Shown: in pieces, positions 1 to 7,564 of the stretch
How positions within the stretch are numbered: the stretch's first letter is position 1
Layout: every line of letters starts with the position of its first letter
Assembly: GCA_044226865.1 (NCBI GenBank)
Contig: JBGAGE010000001.1
Coordinates: forward strand, 372,001-436,000
Source of the DNA: TMP-86 sp044226865
Lineage (GTDB): Bacteria; Pseudomonadota; Gammaproteobacteria; Steroidobacterales; Steroidobacteraceae
DNA length: 64,000 nucleotides
Direction of reading: 5' to 3'
Program-made: the position numbers and the translations under genes
The notes under the pieces: generated by a model
The model's input: the letters and a program-made list of their open reading frames with translations, nothing else
Databases searched by the model: none
What the model was told of the DNA's origin: nothing

Positions 1-120
1 AGCAACAATGCCGGGGATCTGTCGATCATCGCCAGCATCGACCAGGGCGGCAAGACCGTGAAGGCCGATTCGCACCTGATCGTGACGGTGCAACGCTGGA
101 ACACGCCGCCCATCTACTGA
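1..120 (+). CDS. qhpA: Quinohemoprotein amine dehydrogenase alpha subunit, C-terminal fragment
   Basis: The window opens inside this gene, and only the last 39 codons are present, ending in TGA at 118-120. The visible tail has beta-rich Ig-like character and ends in TVQRWNTPPIY. The identification rests on position: the next genes are the cross-linking radical SAM enzyme and the gamma subunit of this dehydrogenase, and qhpA comes first in the known operon order. The full alpha subunit is a periplasmic diheme protein that passes electrons from the quinone cofactor of the gamma subunit. The heme motifs lie upstream of this window and cannot be checked here. Confidence 0.75.
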   Translation, partial: SNNAGDLSIIASIDQGGKTVKADSHLIVTVQRWNTPPIY

Positions 121-139
121 GGTCAGCAGCGCCGCGATC

Positions 140-1564
140 ATGAAATTCAATCACGCCAACGGTCATGTGGTGCGCTTCGACGGGCGCACGATGCTGCTGC
201 ACGTGCCAACCACCGCGCTGTTCGAGCTCGATGAACTGGGACGCGCGGCGGTGGATCTGTCGCAGGCGGGCAACCTCGACCGCGAGGGCATGTCCGCACA
301 GCTCGCCGCGCGCTTTGCGCACGCGGACGTCGAGGATTTCCTCGAGCGGCTCGAACAGCTCGACATCCTGCAGGCGCCAGGCCGGCAACGTCCGGTGAAC
401 CCGAATCGCATCAAGGTGGAAACCTATCCCTTGAGCACGCTGGTGCTGAACGTCAACACCGGCTGCAACCTGGGCTGCACGTACTGCTACAAGGAAGATC
501 TCGCCGTGCCCGCGAAGGGCGAGAAGATGAATTTCGCCACCGCGTCGCGCAGCGTGGACCTCCTGCTGACCCAGGCGGCCGAGCGCGGCAAGGTGGGCAT
601 CGTGTTCTTCGGCGGCGAGCCGCTCACCAACATGCCGCTGATCCGGCAGGTGGTGGCATACGCGGAAGAACGCGGGCGCGAGCAGGGCAAGCAGGTGGAT
701 TTCTCGCTCACCACCAATGCCACGCTGCTCACCGAAGAAATCATCGACTATTTCAACGAGCACCGCTTCGGCATCTCGGTGAGCATTGATGGGCCCAAGG
801 TCATCCATGACCGCAACCGCCGCACCGTCGGTGGCCGCGGCACCTATGACGTGGTCGCGCGCAAGGTGCGCATGCTGCTGCAGCGGTATCGCGCCAAGCC
901 CGTGGGCGCGCGCGTCACGCTCACTGCCGGCACCGTCGAGGTGGAAGCGATTCATGCGCATCTGCGCGGTGAGTTGGGTTTCCATGAAGTCGGCTACGCG
1001 CCGGTCACCGCCGCCGAGGATGCGGGGCATGGGTTGTCCGTCGACGAACTCAACCAGGTGTACGCCGCCTTCGAGCGCATGGGCGAGGAATACCGCGTGC
1101 AGGCGCTGCGCGGCCGCAATACCGGCTTTTCCAACCTGCACCAGCTCATGACCGACCTGCACGAGGGCCGCCGCAAGGCGCTGCCCTGCGGCGCCGGCGT
1201 GGGTCTCCTGGCCGTCGACAAGAGCGGCGAACTGAACCTGTGTCACCGTTTCACCGGCTCGGATATGCCCACCTTCGGCAATGTCGAATCGGGCATCGAC
1301 TCGGCGTCGCTTGGCGCCTTCCTGACGAAGGCGGCCGACCGCGAAGGCACGCATTGCGAGACCTGCCGCATCCGCAACCTGTGCGCCGGTGGCTGCTATC
1401 ACGAGTCCTACACACGCTACGGCGATCCGCATCACCGCACCTACCATTACTGCGACCTGCTGCGCAGCTGGGTGGACTTCGGCGTGCGCATCTACACCGA
1501 CATCCTCAGCCAGAATCCCCAATTCTTCAGCCAACATATCGAGCCGCGGAGGGCCATCGCATGA
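140..1564 (+). CDS. qhpD: QHNDH maturation radical SAM/SPASM enzyme QhpD
   Basis: This 474-residue protein is a radical SAM enzyme. The SAM-binding cluster motif CNLGCTYC is at residues 109-116 and is followed by the FFGGEP strand. A SPASM-type C-terminal region carries the auxiliary-cluster cysteines, including CETCRIRNLCAGGC near the end. The family installs the intra-peptide thioether bonds between Cys and Asp/Glu side chains in the gamma subunit of quinohemoprotein amine dehydrogenase, in the cytoplasm before export. Length and gene order match the family. The stop overlaps the start of the gamma-subunit gene as ATGA, so enzyme and substrate are translationally coupled. ATG at 140 is 19 nt after the qhpA stop. 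Confidence 0.93.
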   Translation: MKFNHANGHVVRFDGRTMLLHVPTTALFELDELGRAAVDLSQAGNLDREGMSAQLAARFAHADVEDFLERLEQLDILQAPGRQRPVNPNRIKVETYPLSTLVLNVNTGCNLGCTYCYKEDLAVPAKGEKMNFATASRSVDLLLTQAAERGKVGIVFFGGEPLTNMPLIRQVVAYAEERGREQGKQVDFSLTTNATLLTEEIIDYFNEHRFGISVSIDGPKVIHDRNRRTVGGRGTYDVVARKVRMLLQRYRAKPVGARVTLTAGTVEVEAIHAHLRGELGFHEVGYAPVTAAEDAGHGLSVDELNQVYAAFERMGEEYRVQALRGRNTGFSNLHQLMTDLHEGRRKALPCGAGVGLLAVDKSGELNLCHRFTGSDMPTFGNVESGIDSASLGAFLTKAADREGTHCETCRIRNLCAGGCYHESYTRYGDPHHRTYHYCDLLRSWVDFGVRIYTDILSQNPQFFSQHIEPRRAIA

Positions 1565-1881
1565 ACGGCTTCAAACCCACGAACAAGAAGGCGGAGCTTC
1601 TGCTCGAAGCCGCCGATCAGGGCCACGTGAAGGAAGTGGTCGCGATGGAAAGCGTGGCGGGTTGCGCCACCACCTTCGACCCCGGGTGGGAGGTCGATCC
1701 CTTCGGCGGCGTCGCCTCGCTGTGCCAGCCAATGGAAGCCGACCTGTACGGCTGCTCGGACCCCTGCTGGTGGCCGGCTCAGGTGCCCGACACCATGAAC
1801 ACCTATCCGAACTGGGATGCCGGCGCGCCCTCCGCGCAGAACGACTGGCGCCAGCTCGATGCGGTATTCCCGAAGAAATGA
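1561..1881 (+). CDS. qhpC: QHNDH gamma subunit precursor (CTQ-bearing, multiply cross-linked)
   Basis: This 106-residue precursor is the catalytic small subunit. With an offset of 28 residues it keeps every modified residue known from Paracoccus. Cys35-Glu44, Cys55-Asp61 and Cys69-Asp77 fit the three thioether pairs (mature 7-16, 27-33, 41-49). Cys65-Trp71 fits the cysteine tryptophylquinone cofactor (mature 37-43), within the stretch YGCSDPCWWPAQ. Asp61 matches the catalytic base. The first 28 residues form a leader with no hydrophobic signal core, as expected for a substrate that is cross-linked in the cytoplasm and then trimmed by the QhpE protease. The start overlaps the qhpD stop by 4 nt. 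Confidence 0.95.
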   Translation: MNGFKPTNKKAELLLEAADQGHVKEVVAMESVAGCATTFDPGWEVDPFGGVASLCQPMEADLYGCSDPCWWPAQVPDTMNTYPNWDAGAPSAQNDWRQLDAVFPKK

Positions 1882-1909
1882 CGCGCAGCGCGCAAGTGTG
1901 GAGAAGCTC

Positions 1910-3001
1910 ATGATCCGTCCCATCCTCTTGGGTGTCCTGTCGCTGGCGCTGCTGGGTTGCCAGGCCGCGCCACCGGCCGCGCCCAAGCGCGACTACATCC
2001 TCACCGGCGCTAAGCCCGATCATCTGTTCATGATCGATGCGGCCTCGCGCAGCGTGGCCCAGGACATCCGCATCCCCGACACCCACGGTTGGGTGGGGAG
2101 CGTGGCCACCAGCCCCGACGGCAAGATGGCCTACGTGCTGGTCAACCGCATGGAAAGCGTGGCCGGCATCGACCTGGCCACTGGCAAGCAGGTGTTCCGC
2201 GCCGACCTGTCGCAGGGCAACGAGCAGGTGAAGTCCTTCTTCGCCCTGAACGTGACGCCCGATGGGAAAGAGCTGATCGTGTACGAGTTGCCGACCAAGC
2301 GTGAGCTCAACGAGTACAAGGTGCAGGAGCCGCGCTTCGCCATCTTCGACACCGCCGCCGGCCTTGCGGCCAAGCCCGTGCGTGTGTTTCCGGCGCCGCG
2401 CCGCGTCCACATGATCCTGCCCAAGAAGGATGGCAAGAGCTTCTACGCGCTGGGTTTCCAGTTGTTCGAGTTCGACCTGGCCACCGGCAAGCAGTTGAGC
2501 GAGCGCGGTATCAGGGATTGGGGCCGCCAGGGCTATGGCATTCCGGATGTGCTGGCATTCTGGCCGGTGACCGAGCCCACGGGCACCTTTGCCACGCCGG
2601 CCTACGCCATGTACGAACCGGGCGGCGGCAAGCCCGCGGTGCAGCGCACCTCGCTCATGACGCTGGATCTCACGAGCGGTGCGCTCAACTACCAGGATTT
2701 CGAGGACACCGTCGCCCTGATCTTCTCCACGGTAATGAGCCCGGTGAAGGGCGAGGCCTTCGGCGTGTACACCCAGCTCACCAAGATCGACACCAACAAG
2801 GGCGTGCTCGCCAAGCGCGTCGACCTGGCACACACGTTCTATACGGTGAATGTCGCCACCGACGGCAAGGAAGTGTTCCTCGGAGGCACCATGTGCGACA
2901 TCTCCTTCTACGATCCGGACACGCTGCAGCAGCGGGCGAACCTCAAGCTCCCCGGCTGCCCGGATCAGTCGATCTCGACGCTGCGTGTCGTCCGCCGGTG
3001 A
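1910..3001 (+). CDS. qhpB: QHNDH beta subunit, beta-propeller, with lipoprotein-type signal
   Basis: This 363-residue protein has a repetitive beta-propeller character (repeats such as SPDGKMAYVL and TPDGKELIVY), as in the beta subunit that covers the gamma subunit in the periplasmic amine dehydrogenase. ATG at 1910 gives a hydrophobic N-terminus ending LALLGC at residues 12-17, which reads as a lipobox with Cys17 as the lipidation site. A lipid-anchored beta subunit is not what I recall for the soluble periplasmic enzyme, so this may tether the complex to a membrane. It lies 28 nt after qhpC and its last codons overlap the proposed GTG start of the ABC transporter. Confidence 0.9.
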   Translation: MIRPILLGVLSLALLGCQAAPPAAPKRDYILTGAKPDHLFMIDAASRSVAQDIRIPDTHGWVGSVATSPDGKMAYVLVNRMESVAGIDLATGKQVFRADLSQGNEQVKSFFALNVTPDGKELIVYELPTKRELNEYKVQEPRFAIFDTAAGLAAKPVRVFPAPRRVHMILPKKDGKSFYALGFQLFEFDLATGKQLSERGIRDWGRQGYGIPDVLAFWPVTEPTGTFATPAYAMYEPGGGKPAVQRTSLMTLDLTSGALNYQDFEDTVALIFSTVMSPVKGEAFGVYTQLTKIDTNKGVLAKRVDLAHTFYTVNVATDGKEVFLGGTMCDISFYDPDTLQQRANLKLPGCPDQSISTLRVVRR

Positions 3002-4703
3002 CGAACGGCTGAGTGATCATGCGCGCTGGCTGTGGCCGTTCGTGCGGCCACGGCTCGGCGCGCTGCTCGGCGTGCTGGCCCTTGCCAGCCTGATCTCCGG
3101 GCTCGCCACGGCGCAGCCCTACCTGTCCAAGCTCATCATCGACGATGGCCTCATCGAGCGGCGCTTCGACCTCTTGTGTTGGTTATGCGTGGCCATCGTC
3201 GGCCTTGCCGTGGTGGGGGCCTTGCTCGGCGCCTGGAACCGCTGGGCCTATGTGCGTCTGTCGGGGCGCATCCTGTTCGAATTGCGCGAGCGTATCTACG
3301 AGCACTTGATGCAACTGCCGCCGGCGTTCTTCCGCGCGCGGCCGGTAGGAGACCTGGTGACGCGCCTGGATGGCGATGTGGCCGAGATCCAGCGCTTCTC
3401 CACGGACACGCTGCTCGCCGTGGTGAATGCCGTGCTGCTGCTGGCGGCCACGGGCATCATCATGATCGGGCTGTCGCCCTCCTTGAGCCTGGTGGCCGCG
3501 GCGGCGCTGCCGCTGCAGCTCGCGCTACGGCATTACGCGCGTCCCCGCGTGCAGAGCACCACCCGCGCGGTGCGCGAACAATCGGGCAGCATCGCGCAGT
3601 TCCTGATGGAGACACTGGGTTCGGCCAAGGCGGTACAGGCTGCAGCAGCCGAGGAGCACGAACTGCGGCGCCTGCAGCATCTCAACCAGGGATTCCTGTC
3701 GCGGCTCCTGTCGCAGCAATTGTTCAGCTACGGGGTGGGGGCAGGGTCCTCGCTCCTGTCGCACCTGACGACGGCGGCGGTGTTCATGATCGGCGGCTAC
3801 CAGGTGCTGCAAGGGCGACTCACCGTGGGTACGCTCGTCGCCTTCAGCGCGTATTTCACCCGCACCAGCGGCTCGGCGTTGTCGCTCATGAATCTCTACC
3901 TTGCCTACCAGCGCGCCGCGGTGAGCCTGTCGCGTGTGCGTGAGTTGCTGGCGGCCGCGCCGGAGGCCGCGCCACCGGCCGCAGTGCAGGCGGCGTTGCG
4001 CCGGCAGGTGCCTCGTGCTCCCACGTTGCGATTCGTGCAGGTGAGCTACACGCCGCCCGGCGCCGCCGCGCCCGTGCTGCGTGCTCTCGATTGGACGCTG
4101 CCGGGCGGGGACAAGGTTGTGCTGCACGGGGACTCGGGCGCGGGCAAGTCCACCCTCGTCGACTTGCTGCGCCGCTTTGCGCAGGCCCAGCACGGGCGCA
4201 TCCTGATCGACGAGGTGCCGGTGGATGAGTTCGTGCCGGCTGCCTTGCGCCGGGCCATCACCGTGCTCGACACCGAACCCGCGCTGTTCCGCGGCAGCAT
4301 CCTCCACAACCTGCGCTACGGGCATTTCGATGCGCCTGATGATGCGGTGCTGCTGGCCGCGCGCCGCGCAGGCGTGGATCAATTCGTGGCGCAATTGCCC
4401 GGTGGCTACAGCACCGAGGTTGGCGCCGGCGGTGCAGGCCTGTCCACCGGCCAGCGCCAGCGCATCGCCATCGCACGCGCGTTGCTGGGCGACCCCGCCG
4501 TGCTGGTGTTGGACGAGGCGACGAGCAACCTGGATACCGCGGCCGTGGCGGCCATGCACGAACTGCTCGATGAGCATTTCGCCGGCTGCACGCGCCTGGT
4601 CATCTCGCATGCGCCCTGGCAGGTGCCGCGCGCGGCCGGCGTTTTTCGCCTGGAAAACGGCAGGCTGCAACCCGTCACGCGCGCCATGGCCGATGGCGCC
4701 TGA
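2985..4703 (+). CDS. qhpF: ABC exporter for the QHNDH gamma subunit (fused permease-ATPase)
   Basis: This 572-residue protein has an N-terminal six-helix ABC exporter membrane domain (about residues 20-310) and a C-terminal ATPase. The ATPase has Walker A GDSGAGKST, signature LSTGQRQRIA and Walker B VLVLDEATSNLD. In the qhp system this half-transporter is inferred to move the cross-linked gamma subunit to the periplasm. The start is uncertain. The open frame extends back into qhpB, and GTG at 2985 (17-nt overlap) is the closest good start leading into the first helix. CTG 3009 is an alternative. It overlaps qhpE by 11 nt. Confidence 0.88.
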   Translation: MSSAGDERLSDHARWLWPFVRPRLGALLGVLALASLISGLATAQPYLSKLIIDDGLIERRFDLLCWLCVAIVGLAVVGALLGAWNRWAYVRLSGRILFELRERIYEHLMQLPPAFFRARPVGDLVTRLDGDVAEIQRFSTDTLLAVVNAVLLLAATGIIMIGLSPSLSLVAAAALPLQLALRHYARPRVQSTTRAVREQSGSIAQFLMETLGSAKAVQAAAAEEHELRRLQHLNQGFLSRLLSQQLFSYGVGAGSSLLSHLTTAAVFMIGGYQVLQGRLTVGTLVAFSAYFTRTSGSALSLMNLYLAYQRAAVSLSRVRELLAAAPEAAPPAAVQAALRRQVPRAPTLRFVQVSYTPPGAAAPVLRALDWTLPGGDKVVLHGDSGAGKSTLVDLLRRFAQAQHGRILIDEVPVDEFVPAALRRAITVLDTEPALFRGSILHNLRYGHFDAPDDAVLLAARRAGVDQFVAQLPGGYSTEVGAGGAGLSTGQRQRIAIARALLGDPAVLVLDEATSNLDTAAVAAMHELLDEHFAGCTRLVISHAPWQVPRAAGVFRLENGRLQPVTRAMADGA

Positions 4704-5367
4704 GCTGCGCTGGCGCGTCGCCATCCTCGACTCCGGCCTCGACCCCACGGCGGCGCTGCCGGTGCGCGAGTCTGCGCGTTTCGAAGCCTTGGAGCCGGGC
4801 GTGCGGTGTGAGCGGGCGCTCGACGATGTGCTCGGCCACGGCACGCGCGTGGCGCAGATCATTGCTTCCGCCGCCTGCCGGCCGGAACTGCTGATCGCCC
4901 AGGTCCTGGATGCAAAGGGATTATCCAGCGCCGCGGCCCTGGCAGCCGCCGTGGAATGGGCCGTCGCGCGCGGCGCACACCTGCTGCACATGAGCCTGGG
5001 CCTGTCGCAGGATCGAGCAGTGCTGCGTGCTGCCGTGGGCGCCGCGGTGAACGCGGGCGCCTTGCTCGTGGCCGCGTGTCCGGCACGCGGAGCGATGACC
5101 TATCCGGCCGGCTACGACGGCGTATTGAGCGCCACCGGCGATGCACGCTGCCAGGCAGACGAGATTTCCCTGCTTGGTGAGGGCAGCGCCGCGTTCGGCG
5201 GGTGCGTGCGGGTCGGCAGCGAGGAGCAAGCGCGCGGCGCCAGCATCGGCGCCGCGCATGTCACGCGCTTCATCATTGCGCATGCACGACCCGGTGGGCG
5301 GATCGGGGAGTTGCGAGGGCAACTCGCGCGGTTGGCTGCCTACCGTGGCCGCGAGCGGCGTCAGTAG
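4693..5367 (+). CDS. qhpE: QHNDH gamma-subunit leader peptidase, subtilisin-like, cytoplasmic
   Basis: This compact 224-residue subtilase has the catalytic triad Asp13 (ILDSGLD), His49 (GHGT) and Ser184 (GASIGAAH). There is no signal peptide or propeptide and the length is close to the known QhpE, which clips the 28-residue leader of the gamma subunit after cross-linking. ATG at 4693 overlaps the end of qhpF, so it is probably translationally coupled. The family partner QhpG (the FAD hydroxylase of the CTQ tryptophan) and the regulator QhpR, which I recall as next in the operon, do not follow here. The next gene is on the opposite strand. Confidence 0.9.
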   Translation: MAPELRWRVAILDSGLDPTAALPVRESARFEALEPGVRCERALDDVLGHGTRVAQIIASAACRPELLIAQVLDAKGLSSAAALAAAVEWAVARGAHLLHMSLGLSQDRAVLRAAVGAAVNAGALLVAACPARGAMTYPAGYDGVLSATGDARCQADEISLLGEGSAAFGGCVRVGSEEQARGASIGAAHVTRFIIAHARPGGRIGELRGQLARLAAYRGRERRQ

Positions 5368-5413
5368 GCCACACCCCCCTGAGCAGGGCCGGTGTGCGGC
5401 GCCGGGCAGTCCG

Positions 5414-6424
5414 CTATTTCACCGGCCAATAAATTTCCGTGCGCAGCTTGTCGAGCGGGGTCTTCATGGGATCATCGACGTAGCGGCTGAAGGTGGGTCC
5501 GTTGGCCACAAGGCCCCGGACCGCGACGTAGGCCGCCAATCGTTCATACGTGGTGTGCAGTTGCGCGTACGGGCCCACGTGCACGGCCATCGCGGCCTTG
5601 CCGCCGTAGCTGGTGCCGGAGCGCACCGCGCCGTCCGATGCGGTTTCGGGCGCAGCACTTTCCACCGGAATGCCGGCATCGAAGCTCGAGGTCGCACCGC
5701 CCATCTGCCGGTCGATCCCGAACGGCGCACCGGCCTGCTTCAGGTGGTGAGCGGTCATGTACTTACCGATCGCGGCGTAGGCTTCCGCATAGGCCTTGCT
5801 CACGACAGCAGGATCCGCGGGCACGGACTTGCTCACCAGGAGCACGGGCTGCGCCTGCAACTCGACCACTTTCGCATCGAGGCCGGCGAGATCCGCGCTC
5901 GGCATGGATTCGAGCAAGGTTTTCAGGTTCTTCAATCCGGTCTCGAAGTCGTCTCCCACCATGGAGTCCATCATCAGCCCGAAATAACGCCCCACGGGAC
6001 CAGCGCCCATGTCGGTATCCAGCGTCCAGCGCACGTCAGTGCCCTTGCCATCCGCGCTCATGAAAATCACGGCCTTCGAGGTGCCCATGTCACCGAAGGT
6101 GAGATCGCTGCTCACGGATTCGTTGGGCGTGGAGGCGGTGATGACCTGGGTGCCGGTGCCGACCTTCTTGTTGCCCGACCATTTCAAGGTGGCGCCCACG
6201 CCTTCGGTGGGGCCGGAAGCAGCCTGCACCATGTCCGGATCCAGGTGCTGCCAGGGCGACCAGCGCGGGAACAGCGCGAACGAATTGACCACGCCATACA
6301 CCATGCTGGCGGGCCGCTCGATGCGGATGGAGCGCACGATGTGCGAATGGCGCGGCAGCAGCAGCCCGATGACCGCCAGCAGGCTGATGAGCATGGCGAG
6401 GCTGAGGATGATCTTCTTGAACAC
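5414..6424 (-). CDS. Membrane-anchored SRPBCC domain - GyrI-like effector-binding domain protein
   Basis: This 336-residue protein has an N-terminal membrane anchor (about residues 4-24). Next comes an SRPBCC (polyketide-cyclase-like) domain of about 150 residues, with the typical opening RIERPASMVYGVVNSF and WSPWQHLDP. The C-terminal half resembles the GyrI-like/AraC effector-binding fold (VHVGPYAQLHTTYERL, YVDDP, EIYWPVK). The start is GTG at 6424, supported by a good ribosome site (GGGGAGA) just upstream. It is probably a periplasmic ligand-binding protein of unknown ligand. It ends tail to tail with qhpE and is divergent from the MBL-fold gene. Confidence 0.75.
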   Translation of the reverse strand: MFKKIILSLAMLISLLAVIGLLLPRHSHIVRSIRIERPASMVYGVVNSFALFPRWSPWQHLDPDMVQAASGPTEGVGATLKWSGNKKVGTGTQVITASTPNESVSSDLTFGDMGTSKAVIFMSADGKGTDVRWTLDTDMGAGPVGRYFGLMMDSMVGDDFETGLKNLKTLLESMPSADLAGLDAKVVELQAQPVLLVSKSVPADPAVVSKAYAEAYAAIGKYMTAHHLKQAGAPFGIDRQMGGATSSFDAGIPVESAAPETASDGAVRSGTSYGGKAAMAVHVGPYAQLHTTYERLAAYVAVRGLVANGPTFSRYVDDPMKTPLDKLRTEIYWPVK

Positions 6425-6568
6425 GGCTCTCCCCTTGTCCTTCTTTCGATGCCCGGGGGTGGCGGCTCTCCCTGGCCTTCCCGTCGAACGGGTATGATGC
6501 TCGCACGATGCGGGGAGTCAATCCCCACCCCAACGGTTGTGGATTTCCTTTGAGGAGCGAGATCGACC

Positions 6569-7546
6569 ATGCTGACAATCTTGTTTCGGGCTCGATGGGT
6601 GCTGGCCGCCTGGGCGGCGATTGCCCTGACGGGCGCGGGGGCGCAGGCGGCGCAACCCGCATTGAAAACCCAGGTGCCGGGCTGGTACCGCATGATGCTC
6701 GGGGATTTCGAGATCACGGCGCTGTACGACGGTTACCTGGATCTCGACACCAAACTCATGAAGAACGCGACACCGGCCGAAGTCGAGGCCGGCATGGCGC
6801 ACTATTTCCTGCCAGCGGGAGACAAGATCCAAACCTCCGTGAATGCCTATCTCGTGAATACGGGAACGCAGCTGGTGTTGATCGACACGGGTACCGGAGG
6901 CGTGTTCGGCCCCACGCTCGGCACGGTGGTGCAGAACCTGAAGGCCTCCGGCTACGATCCTGCGCAGGTCGACCGCGTGCTGATCACGCACCTGCATGGC
7001 GATCACCAGGGGGGCCTGCTCACCCCGGATGGCAAGCCCGTATTTCCCAACGCGGTGATCTCGCCGAGCCGGCCCGAGAGCGCCTACTGGCAGGACAAGG
7101 CGGAGATGGCGAAGATGCCCAAGGAAGGGCGGGCCACGTTCGAATTGGCGATGAAGAGCGCCGCGACCTACGAGGCGCTGGGACATTGGCAGCCCTTCGA
7201 GCCCAACAGCGTCATCGTTCCCGGGATCACCTCGCTCGCCACCGGGCATACGCCGGGCCACAGCAGCTACGTGATCGAGTCCAAGGGCGCCAGGATGGTG
7301 GTGCTCGGCGATATGATTCACTTCGGCGCGGTACAGTTCGCAAGGCCTGCTGTGGTGGTGCAGTTCGACACCGACAACGCCAAGGCGGCCGCTTCGCGCC
7401 AGTTGCTGTTCGCACAGGCGGCAAAGGAGAAATTCCTGCTCGCCGGTGCGCACCTCACCTTCCCCGGCATCGGGCACATCCGGCCCGCCGGCAAGGGCTA
7501 CGAGTGGGTGCCCGTGGGCTACTCGCCGATTCGCAGCGATCAATAA
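6569..7546 (+). CDS. Exported MBL-fold metallo-hydrolase
   Basis: This 325-residue protein has a Sec signal peptide (cleavage near AQAAQP, residues 24-28). The metallo-beta-lactamase fold is shown by the zinc motif THLHGDHQGG and further metal ligands in GHTPGHSS and LGDMIHFG. The domain belongs to the broad hydrolase family that includes lactonases, and the substrate cannot be inferred. A clear GAGGAG site precedes the ATG. It is followed after 18 nt by the Tat-type amidohydrolase, so the two are probably co-transcribed and both act outside the cytoplasm. Confidence 0.82.
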   Translation: MLTILFRARWVLAAWAAIALTGAGAQAAQPALKTQVPGWYRMMLGDFEITALYDGYLDLDTKLMKNATPAEVEAGMAHYFLPAGDKIQTSVNAYLVNTGTQLVLIDTGTGGVFGPTLGTVVQNLKASGYDPAQVDRVLITHLHGDHQGGLLTPDGKPVFPNAVISPSRPESAYWQDKAEMAKMPKEGRATFELAMKSAATYEALGHWQPFEPNSVIVPGITSLATGHTPGHSSYVIESKGARMVVLGDMIHFGAVQFARPAVVVQFDTDNAKAAASRQLLFAQAAKEKFLLAGAHLTFPGIGHIRPAGKGYEWVPVGYSPIRSDQ

Positions 7547-7564
7547 GCAATCCGGGAGCACCAC

